A stretch of DNA of 64,000 nt from Sphaerolaimus hirsutus (taxonomy: Eukaryota > Nematoda > Chromadorea > Monhysterida > Sphaerolaimidae), in NCBI GenBank assembly GCA_964036195.1, contig OZ038456.1, positions 26,885,792 through 26,949,791 of the forward strand. The letters are read 5' to 3'. The notes beneath the pieces were generated by a model. That model saw only the letters and a list, made by a program, of their open reading frames with translations, did no database searches and was not told where the DNA came from. Made by a program: the position numbers and the translations under genes. Of the stretch, positions 24,301 through 36,566 are shown in pieces; position 1 is the first letter of the stretch; the number at the start of each line of letters is the position of its first letter.

Positions 24301-25253
24301 GTGCCCTGCTACAGTCTGCTGGCCGCCTGCCTGCCCCACCTGCCGCCGCTCACCAACAAGGCCGCGTGAGTGCATCGCACTGTGCACAGTCGAGTGTGAT
24401 TGGTGTTGAAGAAATATGTGGGAGATTGATATTTACCATCAACCAAATAAACTCGGCGGACTTTTTGGAAGTCATTGTTCTATGGGATTTTTGTACGAGT
24501 GAGAATACACAAACTTGGCACATGTCCAAGTTTCTTGCATTTCGTGCAAACAAGTTTAAAGACGCACGATTTCTCTTCGCGTCTCCAATAATCGCCGCGG
24601 AATCCAATTAAGCGACTGCAAATGGTCACTAATAGCGACCCATTTACTAGTTGACACTTGTGTTGACTTAAATGCATTGCGCGGCCATTATCGCTGACGC
24701 GAACAGAAATCCTGCGTCTTTAAACTTGTTGGTATAAAACGCAAGGAATTTGGACGTGTGCCAAATTCATATACGTTCGTTTTTACAGGAATTTGTCGGG
24801 GCTGCGACGATGAGATCCTACCTAAGACCTTACAATCCGACTTTCTAAAACGATTTGTCGATCAAACTCATATTGTTCTTGCATAAAAAGTCGGATTGAA
24901 TCAAATCTATTGTGAACCGAATGGAATCCGTCCATTCAAGTTAAAATTAAAAAACATACGTCATTGGTAACCAAGGGCCGAATCACTGATTCGTTTCATG
25001 TCCGCCGAGTTTACCACAAAATATATTTATCAAAATATAAGGTTATTTTATATTTTTCCAACTTTTTGCAGACAGATTTAATAATGTTTCCTTTTTGAGA
25101 TATTTTCTGATATTATGTTTGATTTTGTTTTCTCAAAATCACTCATTCTTCAATGCTAATCATGACTCGAGCACAGGTCACATGCATTTGGATACATTTT
25201 GCAGATACAACATGCGCAAGTGGCAGCAGCTGGCACAGGCCCAAGACACATGA
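21358..25253 (+). CDS. Cyclic-nucleotide phosphodiesterase (PDE5/6/11-like), last three exons, unit C
   Basis: The exons are 21358-21591, 24196-24365 and 25205-25253, with consistent phases (0, 0, 2) and a TGA stop at 25251-25253. The product is the C-terminal end of a PDEase catalytic domain: ILRNMKHCILASDLAQFF, ITAADLVASAKPWQVHR, IFEEFYEQGDVERASGREP, MMDRRQRRQLPSMQAAFMQS, ending KWQQLAQAQDT. The Asp of AADL corresponds to the metal-binding Asp of the family. The PSMQxxF block holds the invariant substrate-pocket Gln and the clamp Phe. The family hydrolyses cGMP and/or cAMP, and the GAF-domain members (PDE5, 6, 10, 11) are the closest by motif. Upstream exons with the HD metal motif are not in the window. 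A 200-N gap lies 540 bp upstream. The gene converges with TSR1. Confidence 0.88.
22814..23315. mobile_element. hAT-type MITE (TAGGGTTCAAACGGG family), unit C PDE intron
   Basis: Exact duplication GGTCTAGA at 22806-22813 and 23316-23323. Unit D has the empty site at about 44471 (GGTCTAGATGAGCAG). The interior is GGGATCGGGATT repeats. Confidence 0.94.
23358..24042. mobile_element. hAT-type MITE (TAGGGTTGG / AAAAACG family), 685 bp
   Basis: Ends are TAGGGTTGG and CCAACCCTA, exact duplication AGCCCTAC. Unit D has the empty site at 44505-44512. The element is AT-rich with repeated AAAAACGTTTTTTT tracts and carries a GCGCGCAAGCGCGC palindrome. Confidence 0.93.
24450..25011. mobile_element. Fold-back MITE with TA target duplication (AACTCGGCGGAC family)
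   Basis: Terminal repeats AACTCGGCGGAC and GTCCGCCGAGTT flanked by TA. Unit D has the empty site (CAACCAAATACCACAAAA at about 44896). Long internal inverted repeats around 24500-24780 would let most of the element fold into a hairpin. It lies in the last PDE intron. Confidence 0.9.
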
Positions 25254-25330
25254 CTGCGCGTGCACATTCAGGTGTCCCTTGCTGCATTCATGCGATCTCG
25301 ATTATTTATGGATCTGTTGAAGTGTGGTAG

Positions 25331-25639
25331 CAGGGGTTTAGCAGATTTGGATCCCGCGGGGGTTCATATAGATAGTAAATCGCTCCTCCAGAGGGATAGA
25401 TAGCTGAAAAAGTTTCTGCGGGTAGGTTTGGGGGGGGGTTGGGGGTAGTGATGAAATGGCGCCTGGCGCTGGCGCCATTTGAGGGCGCCAAAGGGCGCCG
25501 CGCCACGGCGCCATTGGCGCTTGGCGCCCTTTTTCTGTGGCGCCCTTGGCGCTTGAGATAGCTAGATAGCTATAGATAGATAGATAGCTGAGCGGGCCTC
25601 CGGGATACATAGATAGCTGCCACCCCAACTAAACCCCTG
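25331..25639. mobile_element. hAT-type MITE (CAGGGGT family) downstream of PDE, unit C
   Basis: CAGGGGTTTAGC at the left and ACTAAACCCCTG at the right, flanks TGTGGTAG and TGTAGTAG. The interior contains GGCGCC-rich palindromic repeats (about 25449-25550) that unit B lacks. Confidence 0.85.
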
Positions 25640-26007
25640 TGTAGTAGTGATAGTATAAGCATGTTTGAGGATCTCCCTTTTCAGTACCGCCGTAGTGTTG
25701 TTGAAAAAGCGCTATATTATTTGCGCAAAGGCACTATTTGTACAATAATTTCCGCAATTTTTGGCAAGACGTTGACGTAGCGCGAGCAGCTACAGATTGT
25801 GTTATGATCAAAAATAAAGATCTCACACGCGGCTTTTTTGCATTTTCATTCGGAATAAATATGAAGAAACAAAAATCTGAGACAACATTCCAAATTCAAC
25901 GTGAACAAAGATGAGTACACATAGGGATTAACAAGATACTGATATTTAAAAAATAGCAACAAAGCCCAACAAACATCTCCGCAGCCAATCAGCGGCGGGG
26001 GCGGAGC

Positions 26008-29000
26008 CTAGAGCAGGGGCAGGTAGGCGCCCTTGGGGAAGACTCGCTTGTACAGGTGCATGCACACCGTGTCCTGCTGGCTCAGCGGCGCGTCGAACAC
26101 GCACTTCATGCGGCCGTGCGTGCCTGCGCCCAGTCCCGTGGTTGCATGCGAGCAATGCATCAAAACATCGAACCGATAGGTTATCATGTAAATAGCCGCG
26201 CTAACTGCCACGCCCAGGGTCAGTCCCAGACCCTGCAAAATGTCAAATGTCAAGTCCCAGACCCTGTAAAATGTCAAATGTCAAGTCCCAGACCCTGTAA
26301 AATGTCAAATGCCATGTCCCAGACCCTGTAAAATGTCAAATGTCATGCAAAGTGTCAAAAGTCATGTAAAATGCCCTGCAAAATGGCAACTCGGTTCATT
26401 TAACAATCGCTTTTCTTATCATTTATCCACTCGCCTGCTGTAAAACCGCAAATTTCATCAATTCTAACCCAACAAATTTTGAGAGCAAAAAAACATTTAA
26501 GAACGCTCTGAGGCGCCTCAAACCGTTCAACATAAAAACGGACAGACAGATCGCTATACAATGAACGATACCATATTTTGATGAATAAGGTCGCATGTAA
26601 AACTGAACCAAATTCACTCAACGTGGAAGCAATATGATAAATATGATGAGAAAAACCAATGCTTGTTCATTGATTCAGCGTGTATATGGTAGATTTGATT
26701 GTAGGTGTGCTGTCAGCGGAACAAGTGCTTGGCGGCTCACCGAGGGGCTGGGAGATGGCGCCGCGCCTGCCCATCTTGGAGCGCAGCCCCACCGGCTTGA
26801 ACCACTGCACGTCCTCGCGGCTGAAGAACATGTACCTGCAAGCAAATAGGGCCTTATGCACTTGGTCCCAGTTATGGCTTCATGTCGTGGCAACCAGGGA
26901 AATCGAATGCCGTTTTCTACGATTCTCCTGGCTAGGATGGCAGCTGTTTCATAACTTTTTTTCAAAAACGTTGAAAAAACTGTTTTTAAACTGATGCCAA
27001 AAATTTGACTACTTGTTAAAAGGTTTTTTTTTGCAATTTTTGCGCTCAATTTCACATACAAGTAAAGTAACCATCAGTGGGTTTTTCAATAGGTTTCTTG
27101 GTATTTCACTTTTCCAGTTTAAACAAAAAAAAAACAGTTTTAAAAAAGTGCCATATAGTACCTGACGACTGCGGCCCTGCCGTGCACCCTGAAGGGGTGG
27201 CCGGACAAGGTGACCCGCTTGAGCACCAGTCTGTCCGTGCAGCTCAGCTGCGCCGGCGCACTGCCGCTCGCCGCCAGCCGCAGCTCTGCGGTGCTTACAC
27301 TTCACAGCACTTCACAAAGACACGCTGCACGAGTGATCGAATTCAAGCAGATCTTGGAATTGCAAATCTCTTAATCCGACTTCGTATTACACATATTTAT
27401 TTACAAGTTGCAATTTGCACAGATTGAATTTAACAGATGCAGCCAATTCGCCTCACACACGCTAGTTGACATCGACATAAAATGTCAACTGGTTCCGTTC
27501 CTAATCCAAAGATTGCATTTGAACATCGTTCATCCCTTCGTCAGCAAACTTTGAATCGGGATCGGCACCAGTTGACATTTGGTGTCGATGTCAACTAGCG
27601 TGTGTTGGCCCAATCTACAAGTGTACATGTCAAGTGACTGGTGAGTTAAGCGACAAGTAAACTGATGGGTGACATTTTACAATTACATTATAGTCACTTG
27701 ACCACTTATCGCCATTTTGAACACTTATCCAGACGCGGAATCAGCCATGCAAAGGCATTCCCACCAGGATGGCAAACGGTACGGCCTTGTTGTACGGTAC
27801 GGTAAATTTCTCACATTGCCAACGGTAAACTTCCCGAATTCCGGTACGGTGCGTTAAACTGAGTCAAGCCAACCTCCAGTCGCCTCCCTGGGGCAGTCCC
27901 AAGCCCTGTAAAGTGTAAAGTAAAGTGTCAAATGTAAAGTCAAATGCAAAGTAAAGTGTCAATCAAAAAAAAAGAAAAAGATTTTATTAGTGAACTTTGC
28001 ATGACAATTGACAGTTTACTTTGCATTTGACTTTACATTTGACACTTTACTTTACACTTTACAGGGCTTGGGACTGGCACCTGGTCCACAGGAGCACTGG
28101 GGCGGGCAGGAAGTTCACGGGGGCGTAGCAGGTGGCCACGAAGGCGAGTCTGCTGCGCGGCGGCACCAAGCGCAGGTAGCGGTGCTTGTCGCCGCCGTCG
28201 TCCGAGCTGAGCAGCGGCGCCGTCTCGAAGCGACGCAGCCCGCACTGCACCAGCACGCGCTCCTGCCAACACGTGCACTTGCCAGCGCAGTTCACCTCTA
28301 CTTGGACACGTGCCAATTACCGCATTTCTTCTAATAGAAGAGTGCCCTTACATTTTTTCGTCAATTTACCCACCCTTCGTTTAGATGGCTCAAATAAAGT
28401 CAAAGGTGTACTTTCCATTGGAGACGCTCTTCTATTGGAAACCCGTCCATCGTCTGACGTCTGGTATACTTGTACAAAAAACTTGTATTTATAAGAAAAA
28501 ACCTAGGAAATTTCACATCCTTCAGTATAAATTTTATATTTATGCCCTTTATTTAACTTGGAAAATAAGCCCCCCCCCCCCCCGATGCTAGGAGTGGTTC
28601 ACCTTGGACTTGAGGGTGCCGTCGAAGTCAGGTCTGGGCGTGAGGAGCATGTTGCACACGGCCATCTTGCACTCGTGCCGCAGCAGACTCGCCAGCACCA
28701 GCGGCCGCCCCAGCCACACTTCTGCGAGCCCAGTACCGTCTGATCCAAAGACAGGTGCACAAAGCACAAGACTGTAAACGCACCCAGCACAGTTTTGGGC
28801 ACGCCCTCCACCAGCAGCCGCACTCGAGCGCCGTGCTGCGAGCAAAACGACACTTCACACTGCACTCACAGCTAAGCAAGGTGCTACGCGAACTAGTTTA
28901 CCAGGATTTTGACATTTGTAGAATTTTTTTATGGATGTATGGTCCGTCAACTGAAATCTGAATTGACATTTTAACCAGTTGACATCGCATGCAAAGTAGG

Positions 29001-31680
29001 TGTGCGTGCGGCCACAGAAACCAGTGGCCCCACCTTGGCGCCCGTTTGTTTGTCCGCCTCTGCGAAGACTCTCTTGCGAGTTCTGCGGAAGTTCTCGAAC
29101 TGGAAGATTTTCGCGTACTCGGCGGGCAGGTTCTCTTTCTTGTCCCAAGTCGAGGTCCTGTAGCTGGCCAAGCCGCGGTACCTGCAGCAGAAGGGAAATG
29201 TTGCACAAGGTGTGCAGAAATGAACCAAACTATTTTCTTTCTTTTTTTTTGGGGGGGGGGCATATTCTATTGATGTACGACGATGTTTCCGATTCGATTA
29301 AGCTTAAACTTCACTAAAAGCTAAAAACAACCACTAATTTCAGATGCCGACATGAAACTTTTGTTGGTTTTTATTTGACTTCAAAAACCCCTGATCAAAC
29401 ACTACCTTTAGAACTTTTATAACTTTAAGTTTAGGCCCCGGATTTGACCTCATAGAATTTATATACAGTTACTCCGCCTAAAATTTTCTGAAACTTCTTG
29501 TAGAAAATAAGCATATTTCTAAAATGGTAAAATTTGGCAAATAAGTTGAATCAACAGCAAACAATGGCATCTACTTCTGGAAGCGGATCCTGGCGGGAGT
29601 GTCCGTGGGCGTGTCCACCTCGTCGGGGAACAGCAGCTGGTCCCGGTGCTGCCGCAGTCGCTCCGCCCTGCGAGCACACTGGCGACACACTGCGCACGGG
29701 TGCACAGGCAACGCAAACAACACCTACTCGAGCATGTCTTCGGCGCCGGCATCAGTCCCCTCCAACTCCGCCCCCGCGTCGCCCGCCTCGTCGAGCGCCA
29801 TCTGCGGAAAACAGAACAGGCATGCCACCGTACACGTACACTGGCACTGACGTTTTTTAAAGATATATTTTATTATTGGATTTTTTATCAAAACCGAAAA
29901 CCGAAAATCTTAAATAAAAACATGAGTTTTCATGTTTATCGTGCAGGCATCGTGCATTCCACCGCCAGTGTGCACTGTGAAAATAACATACAACACAAAG
30001 GATAACTCACACTGGCCGCATCTGACTCATCCCCGTCGCTTTCCATCTGAAAAGTACAAAAATCACACGTTATCAGATCACAAATGGATCAGAAATTTTA
30101 CAGGAATCAGAAATTAGGTTTTGAAAATGTTTCTGCGAGGTTTTGCAGGTATTGTGGTGAGGTTTTGCAGGTAAGCAGCATGCCATTAAACTTATGTTTC
30201 AAGTTATAAATGAGAAGTATTTTGATTTAGATTGCCTTGTCATTTGACTGACCACTTTTACTTAACCTTACCACTCGCGATCGACACGCATTTCGCTTAC
30301 AATTGCATGCGCTCAGTGGCGTGTCAAACTGAATGTAAACATGTGTGCCCTATGCCAGCGGAGGCAACGCAGAGCTACCTGGTGCTGCGCGGGCGTGTCC
30401 GAGTGCCGGGAGCCGGGCTCGGAGTGCTCGCTCATGCACTCGTCCCCGTCGCCCGCCAGCGAGCCCTCTGCGAGTACACAGCCTTGCCCTTGAGCAATTA
30501 CGATCCATGCGACTAACACCAATTCGCTAATTCGAAAACTAAAATTTGGAAAATTCTTGAAAACGATTTCGGTGTCTGATTTTCAAAAAAAAACTGTTGA
30601 AAAAAGCGGCCACAGAAACTCCAAGAAAACCAATGAAAATCTACTAGAAAACATTTAAAAATGTATTCAGATGCCAATTCCGTAAATGGACAAGTGCAAA
30701 AGTGAGTAAGGTAGATGATAAGTAAGTCGTTATGGAACGGTAAGTGACAGGTAAACCAATAAGTAGGGTTGGAAAAAAATCGATTTTTTTAACGACCCCG
30801 ATTTTTTTCTCAAATCGATTTTTAAATACTTTTTAATACCCTAATACTTGTGACAAAAAAACCTAACTCGTCACTTGTCGACTTGACAAATCAGCCCCAG
30901 ACCAGCGAAACAGCAGCCTGTGCCACATGCCAAGCAGAAGAGGGCCCACCTGTGCTGTTGGGCTCGGAGAGCCAGTGGAGCTGCGCGTCGGTGCTGTGCG
31001 GCTGGGGCTGCGCGTCGCTGGGGTGCGCCCGCTCCTCGCAGCGCACAAACGAACGCTGCCAAGTCTCTGCGGGGGCACATGTGTTTGGCATAGATAGGCG
31101 CCTAAAATTACTTATGTCTTGGTCGAGATGGACACTTATGTATGCACTAACACAAATTATAAGAGTAGTTAGAACTCAATAGAAAAAGAAAATATTTTTT
31201 TTAAAGGCGGAGTCGCGTACAAACGAGGAATGTTTTTTCCCGAAATATTTTTTCTTTTTTGCTGGAATAATTTTATGATGACGTCATGATGGAGTGTTTC
31301 CTTCAGAAAAATGCATAGCATGCGGTCCGCCGAGTATACATGCTTGGTTACAAATCGCCTACACACAGGTAGCGTTGATATTTCATCTCAAGTTTAAAAA
31401 ACAAGTCAAATTAATGAATAAGATTTAAGACACCTTCTTTGAGCCCTTTATCCTTTATAAATACTAAAAATTTATAAACCTAAATACAAGTCATTCAAAA
31501 ATATCGTATCCAAAAATCTCTCGGCAGGCAGCTTGTTTCAAAAGTAATGCACCGACCAGACTGGGGGTGCCACACGTCGATGGCCCTGAGTCGGTAGTCG
31601 CCCATGCCGACGATGTGTACCAACTGTTCTGGGACGATGTCTGCGCCGCGCACCACGCCGCTCACCAGCACGTCGCACGT
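26008..31680 (-). pseudogene. TSR1: TSR1 partial copy, unit C (exons 7-19 only)
   Basis: The exons are 31557-31680, 30950-31066, 30379-30467, 30011-30046, 29728-29801, 29575-29667, 29034-29181, 28784-28835, 28603-28721, 28081-28262, 27162-27293, 26741-26835 and 26008-26123. Lengths, phases and open frames match unit D. Introns around exons 16-17 are closer to D than to B (for example the stretch after 27420 compared with 49210), but the MITE-borne donor at exon 16 is shared with B. Just 5' of exon 7 the homology stops at about 31695 and a Gag-like ORF begins, so the gene is cut off there. Confidence 0.88.
27889..28081. mobile_element. CAGTCCC-type MITE at TSR1 exon 16, unit C
   Basis: Same position and structure as in unit B, so the insertion predates the split of B and C. 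Confidence 0.85.
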
Positions 31681-31695
31681 CTGAGTCAATGCACT

Positions 31696-32622
31696 GAACT
31701 GGAGAGTATTTTTAGAGAGCCAAAAAAGGTTTACAGTTACTCCGAGTGGGAGTCCGCCGCTATGTCGCGCACGGAAACGCTGCTGGCGTTTTATTTGAGA
31801 TTGATTTCCAAACTGCCAAGCGAAATTCGAGAATCTGTGGCCCATGACAAAAAATTAATTGACAAACTGGTCGCGGCTAAATTGTGGGCCAGGTATGACG
31901 ACAGCAGGTATGACCGCTTTGTCATGGCCAATTTTAAGAATTTATCTGCCACGAAAAATCTGACACTAATCCAGGCAGTACAGATGGTCGAAGAGTATTA
32001 CAGGGGAGTGAAACTACCATTCACACAACCTAACACTAGGCAGCGATCAACGACAACATCGCAATTCACCATGAAAAATTTCGTTACCGAATCACTAACT
32101 GACCCATGGTGCCCTCGATTGAATCATCCCGGGCACAGAGTCAGCGAATGCAGAATTACTCAGAGAGAAAAAATGCCGAACTTTAGACAAAACACAACTA
32201 CCCCGCCACCCCCCATTCAGCTATCACCCAAATCAGATGGGTACGGGCAGGTGAAACGCTATGGGCCACCCCATACGGACAACGCTGCCCTACCACGCCA
32301 GAGAGTCACTGCTAACGCTGCTGTAATCTCCAACGATGATGACAGTAGTGTTTCTACACTAACAGAAAGTGAGAATTCCGAGCAGCCAGACTTGACTGAT
32401 AAATGGGCAGTATACTGTAACGAATTCAAACACCGCCTGGCTGCATTGGCGGAGAATGAACCAGGTGATTTTGTCAATCAAAGAAAATGGGAACAAAATT
32501 TCCACAATCATCTTGATAAATACTTTCCAACATTAAAACAGAAATCGCCGAATCGAGTGTGCTGCAATTCTTCAGTGACGTGTTTGACCCCGAGTCCAGT
32601 GCTGATCTACACGGAGGAGTGA
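31696..32622 (+). CDS. Gag-like ORF of a retroelement, unit C
   Basis: An open frame of about 309 codons follows the point where TSR1 homology stops. The first ATG is at 31762 (MSRTETLLAFYLRLISKLPS). The first third is helical and resembles a capsid region (MSRTETLLAFYLRLISKLPS through QAVQMVEEYYRGV). It is followed by a Cys/His segment, WCPRLNHPGHRVSEC (C-x4-H-x2-H-x4-C), a Pro/Gln-rich linker and an acidic Ser-rich tail. That order suits Gag of an LTR-type element. No protease, reverse transcriptase or LTR is seen around it. The frame is also open through the antisense of TSR1 exon 7, giving a 351-codon fused ORF whose first part is not Gag. Confidence 0.55.
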   Translation, partial: ELESIFREPKKVYSYSEWESAAMSRTETLLAFYLRLISKLPSEIRESVAHDKKLIDKLVAAKLWARYDDSRYDRFVMANFKNLSATKNLTLIQAVQMVEEYYRGVKLPFTQPNTRQRSTTTSQFTMKNFVTESLTDPWCPRLNHPGHRVSECRITQREKMPNFRQNTTTPPPPIQLSPKSDGYGQVKRYGPPHTDNAALPRQRVTANAAVISNDDDSSVSTLTESENSEQPDLTDKWAVYCNEFKHRLAALAENEPGDFVNQRKWEQNFHNHLDKYFPTLKQKSPNRVCCNSSVTCLTPSPVLIYTEE

Positions 32623-33691
32623 TTGCGATAAACAGGATCCAAGAGTGATTAGGCGAGAAAGTGATGGTGACCCTCTTACTCTACTTGTTGACAATAAATT
32701 GTCTAACCGACCAGTCAATTGTCAGTCAAAGTGAGTAAGGTAAGTGATAATTGAGGCGTTTGGTTCCGTATTTCGAAATCATACTTTCCTTTTTTGTAGA
32801 AACAATGATTTGGATACGTAACGCTATAAAATATGTGCCTTTTTTCCCAATTAAAAAATGTATATTCCGACCTCAGAAATGAAATATTCAGATTCAGCCG
32901 ATCATTTGAAGTGTTTAATGGTGAAAATCGGCCCAGAAATGGCCGAGTTGTTGCTCATTTTTAAAAAGGCCGCTTTTGTGCTCAATTGAGAGTTCCTGGT
33001 GCGGCTTATGCTCGTTTGGGCACAATATATAGGTTTTTAAAAAACGCAGCTTTGTGCTTTATGTATATTTATGTTTATCATTTAATACGTTGCCGATGGA
33101 CAGAAATATCACACTTTGAAAGATTTAACAGTTTATAAACACTATACCATATTTCCTTGAATAATTCCATTAGAAATAAATGTTTCATAATAAGTGAGTA
33201 TTCCTTATTTATTCAGGCATTTATTCATGAAGAAAGATTAAATACTAGTAAAGTACGTTTTCCTGGAAAAAAAGTAAAGGTCACTATTTTTGAGATATTT
33301 CTACAGAATTATCACTCAAAATCACTAATTTTATCTTATTTCTGTCAATTTTCACGTCCAAATTCACTAGTTCATCTATGTGTTTTTGCCTATTTTCAGC
33401 TTTACTTGACATTTGCAGAAAATGCCAACTTTCCGAATTTGAAGTGAATGATTTATATTACGTTTCTCAACATTTTTAGCCACTTCATTACATGTTACAC
33501 GCGAAATGTGAGAGTGTGCAAAATGTGACACTTCAAAATTCATACTTCATCTGTTTTCTTTGTTGCTTATTTTCAGCTATTCTTGACATTTGCACAAAAT
33601 GCCTATTTTCACTTTGATGACCTATGACTCACTTACAGTAGGTATTAAAAGTGAATTTGTGAAGTTAAGTGAATTAGTGAAGTTAATTAAA

Positions 33692-35153
33692 TGTGAGAGT
33701 GCATGAAGCTGCAAATGTGAGAGTGAGCAAAATTGTAAATGTGAGAGTGAGCAAAATTGTAAATATGAGAGTGCGCGAAGCTGCAAATGTGAGAGTGAGC
33801 AAAATTGTAAATGTGAGAGTGAGCAAAATTGTAAATATGAGAGTGCGCGAAGCTGCAAATGTGAGAGTGAGCAAAATTGTAAATGTGAGAGTGCGTGAAG
33901 CTGCAAATGTGAGAGTGAGCAAAATTGTAAATGTGAGAGTGCGCGAAGCTGCAAATGTGAGAGTGCACAAAACTGCAAATGTGAGAGTGAGCAAAATTGT
34001 AAATGTAAGAGTGCGCGAAGCTGCAAATGTGAGAGTGAGCAAAATTGTAAATGTGAGAGTGCGCGAAACTGCAAATGTGAGAGTGAGCAAAATGGTAAAT
34101 GTGAGAGTGAGCAAAATTGTAAATGTGAGAGTGCGCGAAGCTGCAAATGTGAGAGTGAGCAAAATTGTAAATGTGAGAGTGCGCGAAGCTGCAAATGTGA
34201 GAGTGCGCAAAACTGCAAATGTGAGAGTGAGCAAAATGGTAAATGTGAGAGTGAGCAAAATTGTAAATGTGAGAGTGCGCGAAGCTGCAAATGTGAGAGT
34301 GAGCAAAATTGTAAATGTGAGAGTGCGCGAAACTGCAAATGTGAGAGTGAGCAAAATGGTAAATGTGAGAGTGAGCAAAATTGTAAATGTGAGAGTGCGC
34401 AAAACTGCAAATGTGAGAGTGAGCAAAATGGTAAATGTGAGAGTGAGCAAAATTGTAAATGTGAGAGTGCGCGAAGCTGCAAATGTGAGAGTGCGCAAAA
34501 CTGCAAATGTGAGAGTGAGCAAAATGGTAAATGTGAGAGTGAGCAAAATTGTAAATGTGAGAGTGCGCGAAGCTGCAAATGTGAGAGTGAGCAAAATTGT
34601 AAATGTGAGAGTGCGCGAAACTGCAAATGTGAGAGTGAGCAAAATGGTAAATGTGAGAGTGAGCAAAATTGTAAATGTGAGAGTGCGCAAAACTGCAAAT
34701 GTGAGAGTGAGCAAAATGGTAAATGTGAGAGTGAGCAAAATTGTAAATGTGAGAGTGCGCGAAGCTGCAAATGTGAGAGTGAGCAAAATTGTAAATGTGA
34801 GAGTGCGCAAAACTGCAAATGTGAGAGTGAGCAAAATGGTAAATGTGAGAGTGAGCAAAATTGTAAATGTGAGAGTGCGCAAAACTGCAAATGTGAGAGT
34901 GAGCAAAATGGTAAATGTGAGAGTGAGCAAAATTGTAAATGTGAGAGTGCGCGAAGCTGCAAATGTGAGAGTGAGCAAAATTGCAAATGTGAGAGTGTGC
35001 AAAATGGTAAATGTGAGAGTGAGCAAAATGGTAAATGTGAGAGTGAGCAATATGGTAAATGTGAGAGCCAGCAAGATTGTAAATTTGAGAGCCAGCAAGA
35101 TGGTAAATGTGAGAGTGCGCAAAACTGCAAATGTGAAAGTGCGCAAAACTGCA
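33692..35153. repeat. 24-bp satellite array, copy 2 (about 61 units)
   Basis: Same unit and flanks as 4837-6028, but about 11 units longer and with a partly different unit order, including AAATATGAGAG variants near its start. It lies in the duplicated block that begins at about 32775. Confidence 0.95.
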
Positions 35154-35576
35154 GTTTTTCACTGGTTTTTAAAAACACAGCTTTTATGCTTTATTTATAT
35201 TTATTTCTTTATGAATGCAGTGACTGTTTCTCATGTAATACATTCCCAATGGACATAAATATCACACTTTGAACGATTTAACAGTTTATAAACACTATAC
35301 CGTATTTCCTTGAATAATTCCGTTGGAAATAAATGTTTCATAATACATAAACAAAGTATTACTTTTTTCATTAAGAAAGATAAAATACTAGTAAAGTATG
35401 TTTTCTTGAAAGATTTACTTTTTTTTTAAAGCGTATATTTATTTCTACCTACATTGAATTTACTCATTATTTATTGAATTTATTTCATGTTTTTGTTTAC
35501 TTTCCCGATAGAATATCACACATTTAAATATTTAACTAAGTAACTTATTTTTCCTGCAATTTTAGTAAAAATGGCG

Positions 35577-36566
35577 CGAAATGTTAGGATCTGAGACTGC
35601 ACAAAAAGTGAGAATCTGAGACTATGCAAAATGTGAGGATCTGAGACTGTGCAAAATGTGAGGATCTGAGACTGCGCGAAATGAGAGAATCCGAGACTGC
35701 GCAAAATGTTAGGATCTGAGACTGTGCAAAATGTGAGGATCTGAGACTGCACGAAATGAGAGAATCTGAGACTGCACTAAATGTTAGGATCTGAGACTGC
35801 ACAAAAAGTGAGAATCTGAGACTATGCAAAATGTGAGGATCTGAGACTGTGCAAAATGTGAGGATCTGAGACTGCGCGAAATGAGAGAATCCGAGACTGT
35901 TTGAAATGTTAGGATCTGAGACTGTGCAAAATGAGAGAATCTGAGACTGCACTAAATGTTAGGATCTGAGACTGTGTGAAATGTGAGGATCTGAGACTGC
36001 AGGAAATGAGATAATCTGAGACTGCGCAAAATGTTAGGATCTGAGACTGTGCAAAATGTGAGGATCTGAGACTGCACGAAATGAGAGAATCTGAGACTGC
36101 GCGAAATGTTAGGATCTGAGACTGTGTGAAATGTGAGGATCTGAGACTGCACAAAATGAGAGAATCTGAGACTGCGCGAAATGTTAGGATCTGAGACTGT
36201 GTGAAATGTGAGGATCTGAGACTGCACAAAATGAGAGAATCTGAGACTGTGCGAAATGTTAGAATCTGAGACTGTGCAAAATGTGAGGATCTGAGACTGC
36301 ACGAAATGAGAGAATCTGAGACTGCACGAAATGTTAGGATCTGAGACTGTGTGAAATGTGAGGAGCTGAGACTGCACAAAATGAGAGAATCTGAGACTGC
36401 GCGAAATGTTAGGATCTGAGACTGTGTGAAATGTGAGGATCTGAGACTGCGCGAAATGTGAGGATCTGAGACTTTGTGAAATGTGAGGATCTGAGACTGT
36501 GCAAAATGTGAGAATCTGAGACTGCACGAAATGTGAGAATCTGAGACTGTGCAAAATGTGAGGACT
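35577..36566. repeat. 25-bp satellite array, copy 2
   Basis: Homologous to 6452-7466, one unit shorter overall, with scattered substitutions. The right flank (from 36567) matches 7467-8465 closely. Confidence 0.95.

Noticed and set aside
31567..31695. N-terminal 43 codons of the 351-codon Gag-like ORF
   Set aside because: This part is antisense to TSR1 exon 7 and occurs as a 63-codon ORF in the other units, so it is not part of Gag.
33622..35258. ORFs up to 521 codons on both strands
   Set aside because: Second copy of the same 24-bp satellite.
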